A DNA stretch of 64,000 nucleotides from contig NOKP01000016.1 in NCBI GenBank assembly GCA_002682825.1, positions 1,701,660 to 1,765,659 on the forward strand, read 5' to 3'. The translations under genes and the position numbers were made by a program. This document shows, in pieces, positions 1 through 9,461 of the stretch (the first letter of the stretch is position 1; each line of letters opens with the position of its first letter). The notes below the pieces were generated by a model, which was given only the letters and a program-made list of their open reading frames with translations, searched no databases and was not told where the DNA came from. Origin of the DNA: Neonectria sp. B-13. Taxonomy: Eukaryota > Ascomycota > Sordariomycetes > Hypocreales > Nectriaceae.

Positions 1-935
1 GTAGGAGGAATGGCGTGTGCTGCATCACCGAGGATAACCACTCGAGCGTGCTTCTCAGAAGCCCAGGTGTCGAGCTTGGGGAGTTGGTAGAAGGGCCACA
101 CGTTGACCTTTTCTTCGGGTACGGTCGAGGTGGCCCGTTCCACAATCGCCGGGAAGTCTTCGTGGCCCTGGCGAAGGAAGTCGACGGCCCATTTCTTGTC
201 CGAGGTCAACTTCTCCCAGCCCTCGCGGTCAGGTTCAGGACCAGTGAAGCGAAACTGCTTGCCGATCAACACCTCAGATCCATCGACCTGCTGAGGCGCA
301 ATGACAAAGGCGCCTTTCTTTCGGTTCATGATCGTAGCTGGAAGGGGGTAGTCGTCCGCCTGGAGCTGAGCGGTTGGCACGGCGGCCGTAATGCCAACCA
401 TGTTGGTAAACTTGGCGACCAGGTCGGGGTAGAGGTACTCGCGCACGCGGGAGTGGATTCCGTCTGCACCAACCAGCAATGGAGCTTTGCCCTCAGAGCC
501 ATCGGCAAACTGCCAGGTGACGCTCTGATTAGTCTCGCTGACGATGTGGTCGAACTTCTTGCCGTATTCGATGCGGATGCCAGCCTTCGCGACCAAGTCC
601 AGCAGCACATTGATGAGCTCGTATCGGTAAACGCGGAGTCCAGTGTAGCCGTATTTCTCAGCGGATCCAAACTCAAAGACATCGACGAGCTTGTCTCCAG
701 AATTGAAGTAGCTGTTCTCGAACTTGTATCCTCGGGGCTCGACAGGAGCTAGCACATTCAAGCGGTCGAGGATGCGAAGGGCGTTGGGCGACAGCATAAT
801 GGCACCTCCAATGTCGAGAGGGGCAGCTTGCGTCTCATAGAGAACGCTGGGGATGTTTTGGTTGTGGAGAGCCAAGGCCAGGCTCAGTCCCGAGAGACCA
901 GCACCAATAATTGCGACGGACTTTGTAGATTCCAT
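1..935 (-). CDS. FAD-dependent monooxygenase (salicylate-hydroxylase-like), 3' end beyond window
   Basis: One uninterrupted frame of about 311 codons runs from ATG at 933-935 off the left edge. The N-terminus has the Rossmann dinucleotide fold motif GAGLSG (residues 11-16). A GADGIHSR segment matches the family DG motif in the middle. The frame reaches GDAAHAIPP, the second FAD-ribityl (GD) motif, just before the window ends near residue 300. These three motifs in this order define the flavoprotein aromatic hydroxylase group (PHBH/salicylate hydroxylase, UbiH-like), which uses NAD(P)H and O2 to hydroxylate a substrate, usually aromatic. The substrate cannot be read from the sequence. The missing part should be the C-terminal 80-130 residues. 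No intron is seen. A TATA-like box lies about 165 bases upstream. Class assignment is strong, substrate unknown. Confidence 0.9.
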   Translation of the reverse strand, partial: MESTKSVAIIGAGLSGLSLALALHNQNIPSVLYETQAAPLDIGGAIMLSPNALRILDRLNVLAPVEPRGYKFENSYFNSGDKLVDVFEFGSAEKYGYTGLRVYRYELINVLLDLVAKAGIRIEYGKKFDHIVSETNQSVTWQFADGSEGKAPLLVGADGIHSRVREYLYPDLVAKFTNMVGITAAVPTAQLQADDYPLPATIMNRKKGAFVIAPQQVDGSEVLIGKQFRFTGPEPDREGWEKLTSDKKWAVDFLRQGHEDFPAIVERATSTVPEEKVNVWPFYQLPKLDTWASEKHARVVILGDAAHAIPP

Positions 936-1840
936 GTTGATTAAAGACGTATGAGGCTGTGGTGAAATGGTATATGGTGACAGTGTTTGGTAGTGCTTAA
1001 GTATGGTCGAAATGGTAATGATTCTGCTTTTCTAAGCACTGTGGAAGTTGGGAGTGAAGATGATCTGCCTTCTTAGTATATCCGGACTGCTACCTTCATA
1101 TTTATATGTGATTGTTCGTCGATGTATCGTCCTGTATAGTGCTTACTTGACCCGAGTGTGAATGAAAAGCCCGAGGAGTCTCACTCGGCCGAGTGAATTG
1201 TCCGCTGGATATTCGGCTCCGGAATTCTGCTGACGCGAGCAGCGCAGAGTGCTCATTGGCTGGACATGCGTCTTACGGTGGCTTCTCACGGAGATGAATT
1301 GCCCCGCTCCCGCCGGAGGACAGTAATGGAAGATTCTGATGAAACGACATGACCAATTATTGGTCTCGGTGAATTGCAAGTGTGTCGCAACCAAGTGAGG
1401 CTGTGTTGTCATGCTTCAATGCGATGCGATGGTCTGTTATTGTGCTCACATCAGCTGCGGATGCAGAAGCAGAAGCAGACCAACGCAAAAGAGATGAAAC
1501 TGCGATCCGACAATATCTCCCATTGTTGGCCAGATTGACCTCGTCGTGGGTATCGACCTATTCTAGCTCAGTTCGCGTAGACGTGTTTTCATAGCCACAC
1601 AAAGACGGAAAGAAACAGGAGGCGACTTAAATGTTCGAGCATGTGGCGAAAATGACGAAGTGGTTCACAGAAGAGCAGGTAGGCCTCCGGAGGCGCGAGG
1701 AAATGGAGGAATTAGATAAGCGATGGCGTTGGACTTTATTCTAGGATTTATTGCTATACATCAACAAACAACCTGAACCTCCCCGAAATTATTTTCTCTT
1801 CATCTCAGGATTAGCTATTCGCTATTCCCCGTACTTTTAT
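936..1840. other. Intergenic region
   Basis: About 0.9 kb with no convincing gene. It holds the 5' flank of the FAD monooxygenase and only short uncharacteristic open frames, including a 37-codon plus-strand frame from 1631 with no recognisable motif. Confidence 0.5.
1099..1106 (-). promoter_or_regulatory. TATA-like box of the FAD monooxygenase gene
   Basis: TATAAATA on the minus strand, about 165 bases upstream of the ATG at 935. Position and sequence fit a core promoter, but no transcript start is known. Confidence 0.35.
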
Positions 1841-2560
1841 TCAATCCGCAAGCAATTGTTCAGCTCGAGACCAACGATCTCGGGCAAAGGTACCTGTAGG
1901 ATGGTCCTCATGCATCTTCTCAACTGCGTAATCCCACGCTGTTTTCCCAAGCTTGTCGCATGACTTTTTGGACAGTCTAACCTTTTGGTAAAGAAGGTAA
2001 CAGACATCTACACCCAAGGAGCCGACAATGGCGTAATGAGCAGTGTTAAGAGCAAAGAGGATTACATCCTAGAAGACTACTGAGACCTATATTTCAACAA
2101 GCAGGACCGTACATTCATTCTCGTCCTTCAGTTGAAGATCCACGACTGAGTTTGCCAACACAGTCATCAGTTTCACAGTGAGTTTGCAGGATCTTGCGTG
2201 TCGATTTCCGAATCCCAATTCTGCCTTGCAAGTCTTGAATGAAAGACCTGTACCGTGTTGAAAGAGAAGCTGTACTACTTTTGCTTCTTTGTCACCTCCG
2301 GCAAAAAGGCTTGTTGTAGATGGTCAACGGCGATGTTCCCATGTGGTTAAGGTCGTTGACTTGAGCTTTGCTCTGCAAAGATATTGAAGAACGGCAGGTT
2401 CGACAACTTCGCCATTGCCCAGCAATGGCGCAAGACGTTCTGACCACGATTGTCTATTGATCCCACCAAGGCCTTGCAATTTCCTCTCTGCATTAGATAG
2501 TGGATACTGCTCAACTCGGAAACAAAACTCAAGCACACTAAAATCCATGTCCATTACTAG
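1841..2560 (-). pseudogene. Ankyrin-repeat protein relic 1
   Basis: The minus strand at 1841-2068 encodes 76 codons ending in TGA that read like the last ankyrin repeat and tail of a fungal ankyrin protein, including GKTAWDYAVEK and the preceding DVILFALNTAHYAIV helix. An AG acceptor sits just upstream (2069-2070). Going upstream, ankyrin-like pieces such as NSVVDLQLKDENE occur but in different frames, with stops between them. I could not find a donor that keeps frame with the last exon. Short fragments up to about 3,220 may be further eroded repeats. The best reading is a decayed ankyrin gene; a still-spliced gene with unusual exons is possible but less likely. Confidence 0.55.
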
Positions 2561-3358
2561 AGCTGAGCTCTTACCGCTCTAAGCTGAGGTGCCTGAGCGG
2601 GCCTAATTTTAGGATCGTACAGCCCTGTGAGGGTCCTCTGCGTGGGCGGGGTCTGGCACTACGCCCTTGTTTTGGGCCCTGGCTGAGCATTCCGAGAGAC
2701 CTCCGCATTTTATACCGGCACTGTTTGCACTATTTCGATACATTCACTAAAGTCGAAACTCATGGCCTTACGGTAGGGTAGCTATTATACGTGCCGTACT
2801 CAGTAATCTCTTGGCGCACGATTCGTGAACGACGTTTTGCTTCTTCCCTCAGAGACACCAAAGGCTAGAAAGATCTCCAACATATGCAGTGGGAGCTTGG
2901 TTACAGCTTCTATCGGCATTCCTTGACCTTGTGGCGTGCGTTGGAAACGTTTCTCTCTTCGCAGTGATGGCGTCTTTATTTACAATCGAGCAAAACCACC
3001 AAATTTATCTGCGGCTTGCCAGGCAGTCATCGCCATTGGACTTTTCTCCTCTGATCAGATGAAGCTGTCGTCCCACGCACGGCATGCTGTACTTACCAGA
3101 AGCGCAATTACTGCGTCTAGAATAGCGACCGCTGCGACATGGATGCTGGCATGGTCGACTTTCAGCTTCCGAGTTATATTCGCAAGAATGGAGTACAACC
3201 CTCTTCAAGTGAATTAATCTCACCGTGCAGCCAGTTTCTATTAATGCGCTAGGCCCTTACACGCTAAAGAATCCGGATACAAGACGGTATTGCGCGTGAT
3301 CCTACACACTAAAATCAATTCCAGTAGAATTGTTTTATTTTGCCCAATACAGCTTTTT
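2561..3358. other. Intergenic region with possible ankyrin debris
   Basis: No intact gene is visible. On the minus strand near 3,060-3,220 short stretches (for example DHASIHVAAVAILDAVIALL) resemble eroded ankyrin helices and may be the 5' remains of relic 1. Confidence 0.3.
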
Positions 3359-3359
3359 A

Positions 3360-3645
3360 TCCCTTTGACTGTCGTAAGGCAACCCACTTAGGTCACGAGC
3401 AAGGGTTTAATCCAACCAAAAAATAGCAATTGCAAGGTACCTTGGACGTCACACAAATTCATGTGGCGATGTAAGTCCTCACACTTCTCGGATTGACATA
3501 GGGATACATTGAACTCAACAGCGATTCCTATTTCTACTGCTAATTTGGAACGTAAACGGCTGCCTAAAGTCACTATATGTATCTCTGCCTTAGCTGGGCT
3601 CATGTGGGGCCCGGTACAGAAGTTGCCTTACGACAGTCAAAGGGA
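3360..3645. mobile_element. MITE (Tc1/mariner-type ends), 286 bp
   Basis: Perfect 24-bp terminal inverted repeats lie at 3360-3383 (beginning TCCCTTTGACTGTCG) and 3622-3645. A TA dinucleotide directly flanks each end (3358-3359 and 3646-3647), which fits TA target-site duplication by a Tc1/mariner-class transposase. The interior has no coding capacity and is not itself palindromic. Size, ends and duplication define a miniature non-autonomous element. No autonomous partner with the same ends is present; the Fot1-like element at 61,973 has different termini. Confidence 0.85.
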
Positions 3646-4017
3646 TAAGGGATGAATCTAAATTTGAGAATATGCACCTTAAAATCCAGTATCAGAGTAT
3701 CGCTTCTTCGACTTGGAGGTACCGACCATGACTTTTCCGCCTGTTTCAAGACTTCTGAAGGTAGAGAGCTCCCATTTCTTATCTTGCCAAAACCTTGAGG
3801 TCAGCCATAGCTGGCACGGTGTGTAAGAAGCTAGACCGCCTCTGGTCCCATTTTATCAAGCCAGGTCAGTCCAAAAACGTCACCGGGCCCATATTATCCA
3901 AAGCCCGATTTCTTGGTGAAAAACCTGCGGTCAGGAGCCAGCGGTGTGTTCCTGATCATTTAAACCCACGGCCTCTCCTAATTCATCTAGACTTCACCTT
4001 CATTCATCCCTATTACA
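3646..4017. other. Upstream region of mannitol 2-dehydrogenase
   Basis: About 370 bases of presumed promoter and 5' UTR. The start codon is preceded by an A at -3 in a favourable context. A plus-strand frame from 3795 overlaps the gene start out of frame and shows no protein-like features. Confidence 0.4.
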
Positions 4018-5532
4018 ATGGCCCCCAGCACGGAATGCCTCAAGCTCACCAGCAAGAACCTGCCCTTGATTTCATCGCAGCAGGGAAGCCAGAAGATTCA
4101 AATCCCGACTTACGACCGAAGTGACGTCAAGGAGGGAATTGTCCACGTCGGCGTCGGCGGCTTCCATAGAGCGCATCTGGCCGTCTATGTCGACCAATTG
4201 CTGCAGAAGCACGACCAGCGCGACTGGGCCATCTGCGGCGTCGGCCTCCGACCCAACGATGCTTCCATGCGCGATGTCTTGAGCGCCCAGGACCAACTGT
4301 ACACCGTTATCGAGCGCTCTGCCAAGGGCAGCGTCGCCAAGGTTGTCGGCAGCATCAATTCGTTCCTCTTTGCGCCCGACGACCGGGAGGCTGTCATTGC
4401 CAAGATGGCTCACAAGGACACTCACATTGTGTCCTTGACCATTACCGAGAGTGGCTACTACTACAACGAAAACACTCACCAACTGCAGTCTGAGCACGCC
4501 GACATTCAGCATGACCTGGCCAACGAGAACTCCCCCATCAGCACCTTTGGTTTCCTCTATGCTGCGCTGGCCAGGCGTCACGAGCAGGGCCTGAAGCCTT
4601 TCACCGTCTTGTCCTGTGACAACATGCAGAAGAACGGCTCCATCACCCGCAACATGCTCGAGTCGTTCGCTCGTCTCCGCAACCCGGAGGTTGCCAAGTG
4701 GATCGCCGAAGAGGGAGCCTTCCCCAACGCCATGGTCGACCGCATCACCCCCAGCACCTCTCAAGACGACATCAAGTCGCTGGCAGAGAACTTTGGCATC
4801 GAGGACGCGTGGCCCGTCGTTACCGAGCCCTTCATGCAGTGGGTTGTCGAGGACAAGTTCTGCGATGGCCGCCCGCCGTTTGAGAAAGTTGGCGTCCAGG
4901 TCGTCAATAATGTGCACGATGTCGAGCAGTTTGAGAAGCACAAGCTGCGTCTGCTCAACGCCAGTCACTCCGCCATGGCTTACCCGGGACAACTTGCTGG
5001 CTTCAAGTATGTCCACGAGGTCTTGGAGCACCCCATCTACCGCAAGTTTGTTTGGCAGATGATGCAGGAGGAGGTCAAGCCCTTGCTCCCCGACATCCCC
5101 GGCGTGGATATCGACCAGTACTGCAACACACTCATGGAGCGCTTCTCCAACCCTACCATCATGGACCAGATTCCCCGTGTTGCCCTGAACGCCTCGGGCA
5201 AGATTCCCCAGTTCATCACACCCTCCATTGCTGAACAGATATGGGTCACTGGTCCCTTCCGCCGCTTGTGTTTCGTTGCTGGTGCCTGGTTCCGGTACAT
5301 CAACGGTGTTGACGACGAGGGCAACTCGTTCGACGTCGACGACCCAATGCGAGAGCAGCTGCAGGCCCTGGCGAAGGCGGGTGGTACTGATCCCCGCTCA
5401 CTGCTTAGCGTCAAGATGCTGTTCGGTGACGACTTGCGAGGCGACAAACGCTTCCTTGACGAGATCACCACAGCTATGGAGCTTATTGCCAAGGACGGCG
5501 TGATGGCAACTCTTCCCAAGTACGTGGACTAA
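4018..5532 (+). CDS. Mannitol 2-dehydrogenase (NAD-dependent)
   Basis: An intronless 504-codon frame. It encodes a long-chain polyol dehydrogenase that interconverts D-mannitol and D-fructose with NAD(H), in the cytosol. The N-terminal nucleotide-binding loop is VGVGGFHRAH (residues 44-53). The family signature FPNAMVDRITPS lies at 235-246. The catalytic set fits the K-x4-N-x2-H pattern of mannitol 2-dehydrogenases: K309, N314 and H317 (KLRLLNASH). Length equals the usual ~500 residues and nothing is missing. It stands alone between two ankyrin relics, so the context adds nothing about regulation. In fungi the enzyme serves mannitol storage and redox balance. Confidence 0.96.
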   Translation: MAPSTECLKLTSKNLPLISSQQGSQKIQIPTYDRSDVKEGIVHVGVGGFHRAHLAVYVDQLLQKHDQRDWAICGVGLRPNDASMRDVLSAQDQLYTVIERSAKGSVAKVVGSINSFLFAPDDREAVIAKMAHKDTHIVSLTITESGYYYNENTHQLQSEHADIQHDLANENSPISTFGFLYAALARRHEQGLKPFTVLSCDNMQKNGSITRNMLESFARLRNPEVAKWIAEEGAFPNAMVDRITPSTSQDDIKSLAENFGIEDAWPVVTEPFMQWVVEDKFCDGRPPFEKVGVQVVNNVHDVEQFEKHKLRLLNASHSAMAYPGQLAGFKYVHEVLEHPIYRKFVWQMMQEEVKPLLPDIPGVDIDQYCNTLMERFSNPTIMDQIPRVALNASGKIPQFITPSIAEQIWVTGPFRRLCFVAGAWFRYINGVDDEGNSFDVDDPMREQLQALAKAGGTDPRSLLSVKMLFGDDLRGDKRFLDEITTAMELIAKDGVMATLPKYVD

Positions 5533-5914
5533 ACGGGATCAGGGGTACAAGCTGTTGGTCGACTTGTTACAGTACATACGGTTTTTAATGTTTTAATGAC
5601 TACGCATACACCGACACACTTGAAGTGGCCATGAAGAAAGCTGTGATAAGTTTCATGTGACTGGAGAGCATCGTCAGCTTTCATCGTCATTTAATCAATT
5701 TTCACGATAGCTGATGTGAATTACAACTTACAATGGCTCGACGAATCGAGCAGTGTGAAGCGGGATAGGCAGCTGAAAAAGACCAGTAGTTAATGAGATG
5801 CTCAGTTGAAAAGGGTGAGCCGAGCTGAGTGGAGCCGAGCTGAGTGGAGGTTGAGTGTAGACTGAAGAGAATATAAAAGCCAATCAGTGACGCACGTGTC
5901 GCTTGAGCTTTGCC
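5533..5914. other. Intergenic region
   Basis: Terminator region of mannitol 2-dehydrogenase plus non-coding DNA. A short direct repetition of gagccgagctgagtgga occurs near 5,817-5,850. No gene is seen. Confidence 0.4.
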
Positions 5915-6985
5915 CTACAATACTGGGTGACTGTTTCGCCTTGATTCTTCGCTGTGTAGTGCAAAGCAGTGAAATCCGTTTATATCAGTGTCTACAATAT
6001 TTGCGCCGAGCTCCAGCATGTTGACGACTGTGTGTGGGTTCCCTTTTCCAACAAGCCAAGCGCGATATGTCAGATACATCTTTTGCATTGATATCAGTCG
6101 ATGCGTGACCCAAAAGCAGAGTGAAGAAGGCCAGCCTCTGGCCCTCGAAGTTGAACATAATTGAGCCGGAGTTCTTTCGATTATCTGAGACATAGCAAGT
6201 ACAATCGAGAAAGTTTGAATGCTGACGCCGGGGTTATTGCAGAGATCCACGTTGTTGGACTATCTCGGCCTACGCAGTTCCCGCTTCAGTGCCAAATGAG
6301 GAGAAGTTTCGCCGTACTTTGACACTGCCATGGGGTTCGCTCCGTGATTAAGAAGAAACTACCATTTTGAAGGGCCCGGTCAAGGCCGCGAAGTCCAAAG
6401 CTGTAAGACCTTCCTAGCCAGCAACCTTTGGCCCAGAGAAGCCAGGATCATTCGTTGGTATATCGTCGTTTACCCCCATAGTACTCCGCCGGCAGACCTC
6501 CCGCTTTAGTCTGGTGTCGATTGGTATCTCCGCGTCCATGAAGAGTTGCACCTTCTCGGCACTAAGCGTCGACGCAGCGTGATGGAGGGCGGATATGTTA
6601 TTCATATCTACCATTAACTGGCCCCTTGTTTGAGTGAAAGCCGGACGCCTCTCGTCCAAGAATGAAGCACTGCATGGTGTAAGGGGGGTTTTCAGTGCAA
6701 ATCGCAGACATCCACGTCCGCATTTCATTCCAATAGCCAATAAACACTTCTTCCATGTTCTGTGGTGCCCGCATCAAGCAACTACAGGGCATCTTTGGCT
6801 GCGAGGGCAAAAAGGCGGAGATCGGATCCGATGTTGAGGAGGCGACTTCGGCACGACGAATAGTCATATGGTGGATGAGACTGCTGCTCAAGCAACTCTT
6901 CGGCAACTTCGCGGTATCTCCTAACTGCTGCACGAATCCACCTTCAAATATGGAAAATGAGAGGTAGGTTATTGGCGAGAACATC
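5915..6985 (-). pseudogene. Ankyrin-repeat protein relic 2
   Basis: Several minus-strand segments are plainly ankyrin repeats: MNNISALHHAASTLSAEKVQ (around 6,540-6,600), GLTALDFAALTG (around 6,370-6,410) and a GNPHTVVNMLELGAN helix (around 6,000-6,060). They lie in order on one strand but in different frames, with in-frame stops and frameshifts between them. A continuous frame upstream (6598-6985) may be the original N-terminal part. No set of introns I tried reconnects the pieces. The locus is called a pseudogene, similar in kind to relic 1 on the other side of mannitol 2-dehydrogenase. Confidence 0.65.
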
Positions 6986-7492
6986 TAGCGCAGGCTGCAC
7001 CCACGATAACCGCGTCAAGTGCGGGACTTGATCACACTTTTGCTTATTTATTTCTTCCCCCTGAATTCTCATAAGTAAAAGGTGCAAATTCGCTCGCTTT
7101 CAATAGGTAATACTTGAGTAGGTAGTACAAGATATAATGCTTCAATCCGACTATTTGGGGCGGCACTAACCGGAATCCCAACGGAGCTACCTTATTTTTC
7201 CAACGGGCACTAGTTGATTGAAAGATCCTCGCTATATTTGAACATTTTGTCAACTCTTCAGAAATGAAATTTAATATTCCAATGTTGCGGAGGTTCTAGA
7301 TTTTCGCTACGAAGAGGCAGGCCGCACCAAGACTATATATGTCCACGGTACCATTCGTACGCCTGTGTTGGGAACATAGCAAGCAACATGATGGATTCAG
7401 CTTCTCGGAGCTCATGCTGACTCTGAAAACTCACGCAAAATTGGGAACGTCAATGGAGATGGGATAATAAAGCAATTCATGCCTAGACTATA
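6986..7492. other. Intergenic region
   Basis: About 500 bases of moderately AT-rich DNA with no recognisable coding sequence; it includes the 3' flank of the secreted protein gene. Confidence 0.4.
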
Positions 7493-8461
7493 TTAACTGG
7501 CGATGCTAACGTTGTCGATCATTGCAACGCAGGATGCGGCAAATGGCTTGGTGACAGTCAGGTACAGCGTATGCGGACCGGAATCGAAGATATCTGAGAC
7601 TGAGCTAGCAGTCATCACAAATGTCCTCGAGAACTGCCTCCATTCCCCACCAGTCGATGCAATTTCGTCCCCACCCCATGGAGATATTCGCCGGTCAATA
7701 GTAGGGTCCAAAAAGCACCCGTCCGAGAGAGACGCCGAGAAGCCGATGGTGTATGTGTGACCTGCGCATAGGATAATATCCTGTGTGATCGAGGGACCCC
7801 ATTGAGTATCTGCAGCAGCTCTGACGACAAATGCCCACTTGCTCCTCCCGGGGCCTCCTGCTTCAAGGCCCCAGGTCACTTCACTAGACACACCCGTATT
7901 GTCAACATTCCACGGTGTGATGTTCGTACCCGAGGCTTCAAAGTCTGGGTTTTTGAGTAACTCGGCGGGAGTAGGGCATGTATAGGATGTGACTGTGGAG
8001 GTCACAGTCTGGGTAGTGGAGGTGGTCTCGGTGATGACGTTGGTCTCGGTGACACTGTGAGTCTGAGTACTGACTGAAGTAAGAGTCGCAGTTCGAGTGA
8101 CGGTAGTTTTGCTGGTAGCTGTGACTGTCTTGGTCCCTTTTGGAACGGAGATTGTCGACGTTCTCGTAATGGTTGGGCATTTTGTTTGAGTGCTTGTGCT
8201 AGTGGTGGTTATGGTGACGGTTGGGCCAGGGACTGTCTTGGTAGGATGTTTTGTGATGGTGAGTGTTGTTTTTACAGTGTGCCTTGGCAATGTCTTCGTG
8301 GAAACAACCTTCTTAGTAACGAAGACCGACCTCGTCACCGTTGGGCATTTTGTTCGAGTGACTGTGGCAGTAGTCGTCTTCGGGTTGCAGGCGGCATGTG
8401 TACCCATCACATAGGTGAGTAGCACCAGCAGAAGAGAAAGAGATAAATACAATCGTGCCAT
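7493..8461 (-). CDS. Secreted Thr-rich protein with C-terminal CBM/CenC-like beta-sandwich domain
   Basis: A single 322-codon frame. Residues 1-23 are a classic signal peptide (hydrophobic core LSLSLLLVLLTYVMG, cut near THA|AC). Residues ~25-160 form a Thr/Ser/Val-rich stalk with recurring KCPT[VI]TR units, likely O-glycosylated. From about residue 165 (CPTPAELLKNPDFEASG) a compact domain begins whose opening N-x-x-F-E and tryptophan-containing first strand resemble CenC-like carbohydrate-binding modules of fungal secreted proteins. It has paired cysteines and ends at a natural hydrophobic strand. The likely role is a cell-wall or extracellular sugar-binding protein. No GPI signal or catalytic domain is seen. 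Family-level domain call is moderate; secretion is well supported. Confidence 0.8.
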   Translation of the reverse strand: MARLYLSLSLLLVLLTYVMGTHAACNPKTTTATVTRTKCPTVTRSVFVTKKVVSTKTLPRHTVKTTLTITKHPTKTVPGPTVTITTTSTSTQTKCPTITRTSTISVPKGTKTVTATSKTTVTRTATLTSVSTQTHSVTETNVITETTSTTQTVTSTVTSYTCPTPAELLKNPDFEASGTNITPWNVDNTGVSSEVTWGLEAGGPGRSKWAFVVRAAADTQWGPSITQDIILCAGHTYTIGFSASLSDGCFLDPTIDRRISPWGGDEIASTGGEWRQFSRTFVMTASSVSDIFDSGPHTLYLTVTKPFAASCVAMIDNVSIAS

Positions 8462-8500
8462 TTTAGAAAATTGAAAGGTGTTTTGGTCTGAATGGAAGCT

Positions 8501-8528
8501 GAGGGGAGTCTACTGAGGGGAGTCTACT
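8501..8528. repeat. 14-bp tandem duplication in promoter
   Basis: Two adjacent perfect copies of GAGGGGAGTCTACT, 40-67 bases upstream of the secreted protein ATG. Each carries AGGGG, the core of the fungal stress response element bound by Msn2/Seb1-type factors. Regulatory meaning is inferred. Confidence 0.6.
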
Positions 8529-8543
8529 GCGGGAATGCAGGCA

Positions 8544-8550
8544 CTTTATA
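8544..8550 (-). promoter_or_regulatory. TATA-like box of the secreted Thr-rich protein gene
   Basis: TATAAAG on the minus strand, 83-89 bases upstream of the ATG and just upstream of the duplicated AGGGG units, a typical core-promoter arrangement. Confidence 0.45.
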
Positions 8551-9461
8551 TTCAATATCAAGTGCTGATGCATCGACATCCCCAGTAATTAACTAATAAA
8601 GCTGAGGAACGAGACCTTTACAAGTCTAATACCACGAAGACTCATCACAATTCACACCGCATGCTATCAATGTGGCTTGTGGCGCAAGTATCGCTTAGGC
8701 CAGTGCAACCAACTCCATGCCTTGTTCGGGACTGGCGGTGTTCGGGGACCTACCTCGCGACAGCTGTCACTCAGCCGCGCCGCTTTTGTGCGCCAATATC
8801 AACAAGGATCACTATAATAAGTTGGGGACCGACGCTCTATAAGATGAGGTTTAAAAACAGTACCCCAATCCTAGTCAATGTGGTCATTCGTAAAGAGAAT
8901 TGAACACCTCGATACGGACGCGGTTTTCAGAAGTGATAACTTTAAGTAGGCCAGCACCCTTTTATTACGCCCAGGGGTTCAGTATTTGTCTAGCAAGGTG
9001 GGGATAGCAATGCAGTCATTTCTTGTCCTGTGCTGACAGCTCACCACATACCGTTGCAACGAGAGTGGGGGTTCAGCACCTTACCGATACGCCAGTCATC
9101 CACCATTCCCCATTACAGCACTGCCAAGAGCTCAAAGTGGTCATGGGTCTAGCTTGTCTAACGGGCTAAAGGTTTGACGAGAGCTGCAGAACTAAAAATG
9201 CTGGATAACTGGTTCCAAGAGTTTTGTGTGGCTTTACTGTGTATCCCGCTGACGTGGTCCGGGTGTTTGGAGAGTGGTCTAGATTTGCGTAACTTGCTTG
9301 AATGGTTGAATTGAAAGACAAGTCGAAAGCCTTCTACGGTAACTGTGGTCTCGACAGTGTTCTCACCCGGCAACCAAAGACATTCCAACCCCTGCAAGAA
9401 AACAGCAGCAGAACTTTGGTATTGTTTGTCTGAACTGATGGGAGTTTCGTCTCTTTGTCCC
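8551..9461. other. Intergenic region
   Basis: About 0.9 kb between the secreted protein promoter and the 3' end of the NACHT gene. No gene, repeat or RNA is recognised. Confidence 0.4.

Noticed and set aside
15..752. 245-codon plus-strand open frame at the left edge
   Set aside because: It is the antisense shadow of the FAD monooxygenase, whose minus-strand frame carries three conserved motifs in order.
4072..5031. 319-codon minus-strand frame
   Set aside because: Antisense of mannitol 2-dehydrogenase, low-complexity Leu/Val/Asp composition caused by the sense codons.
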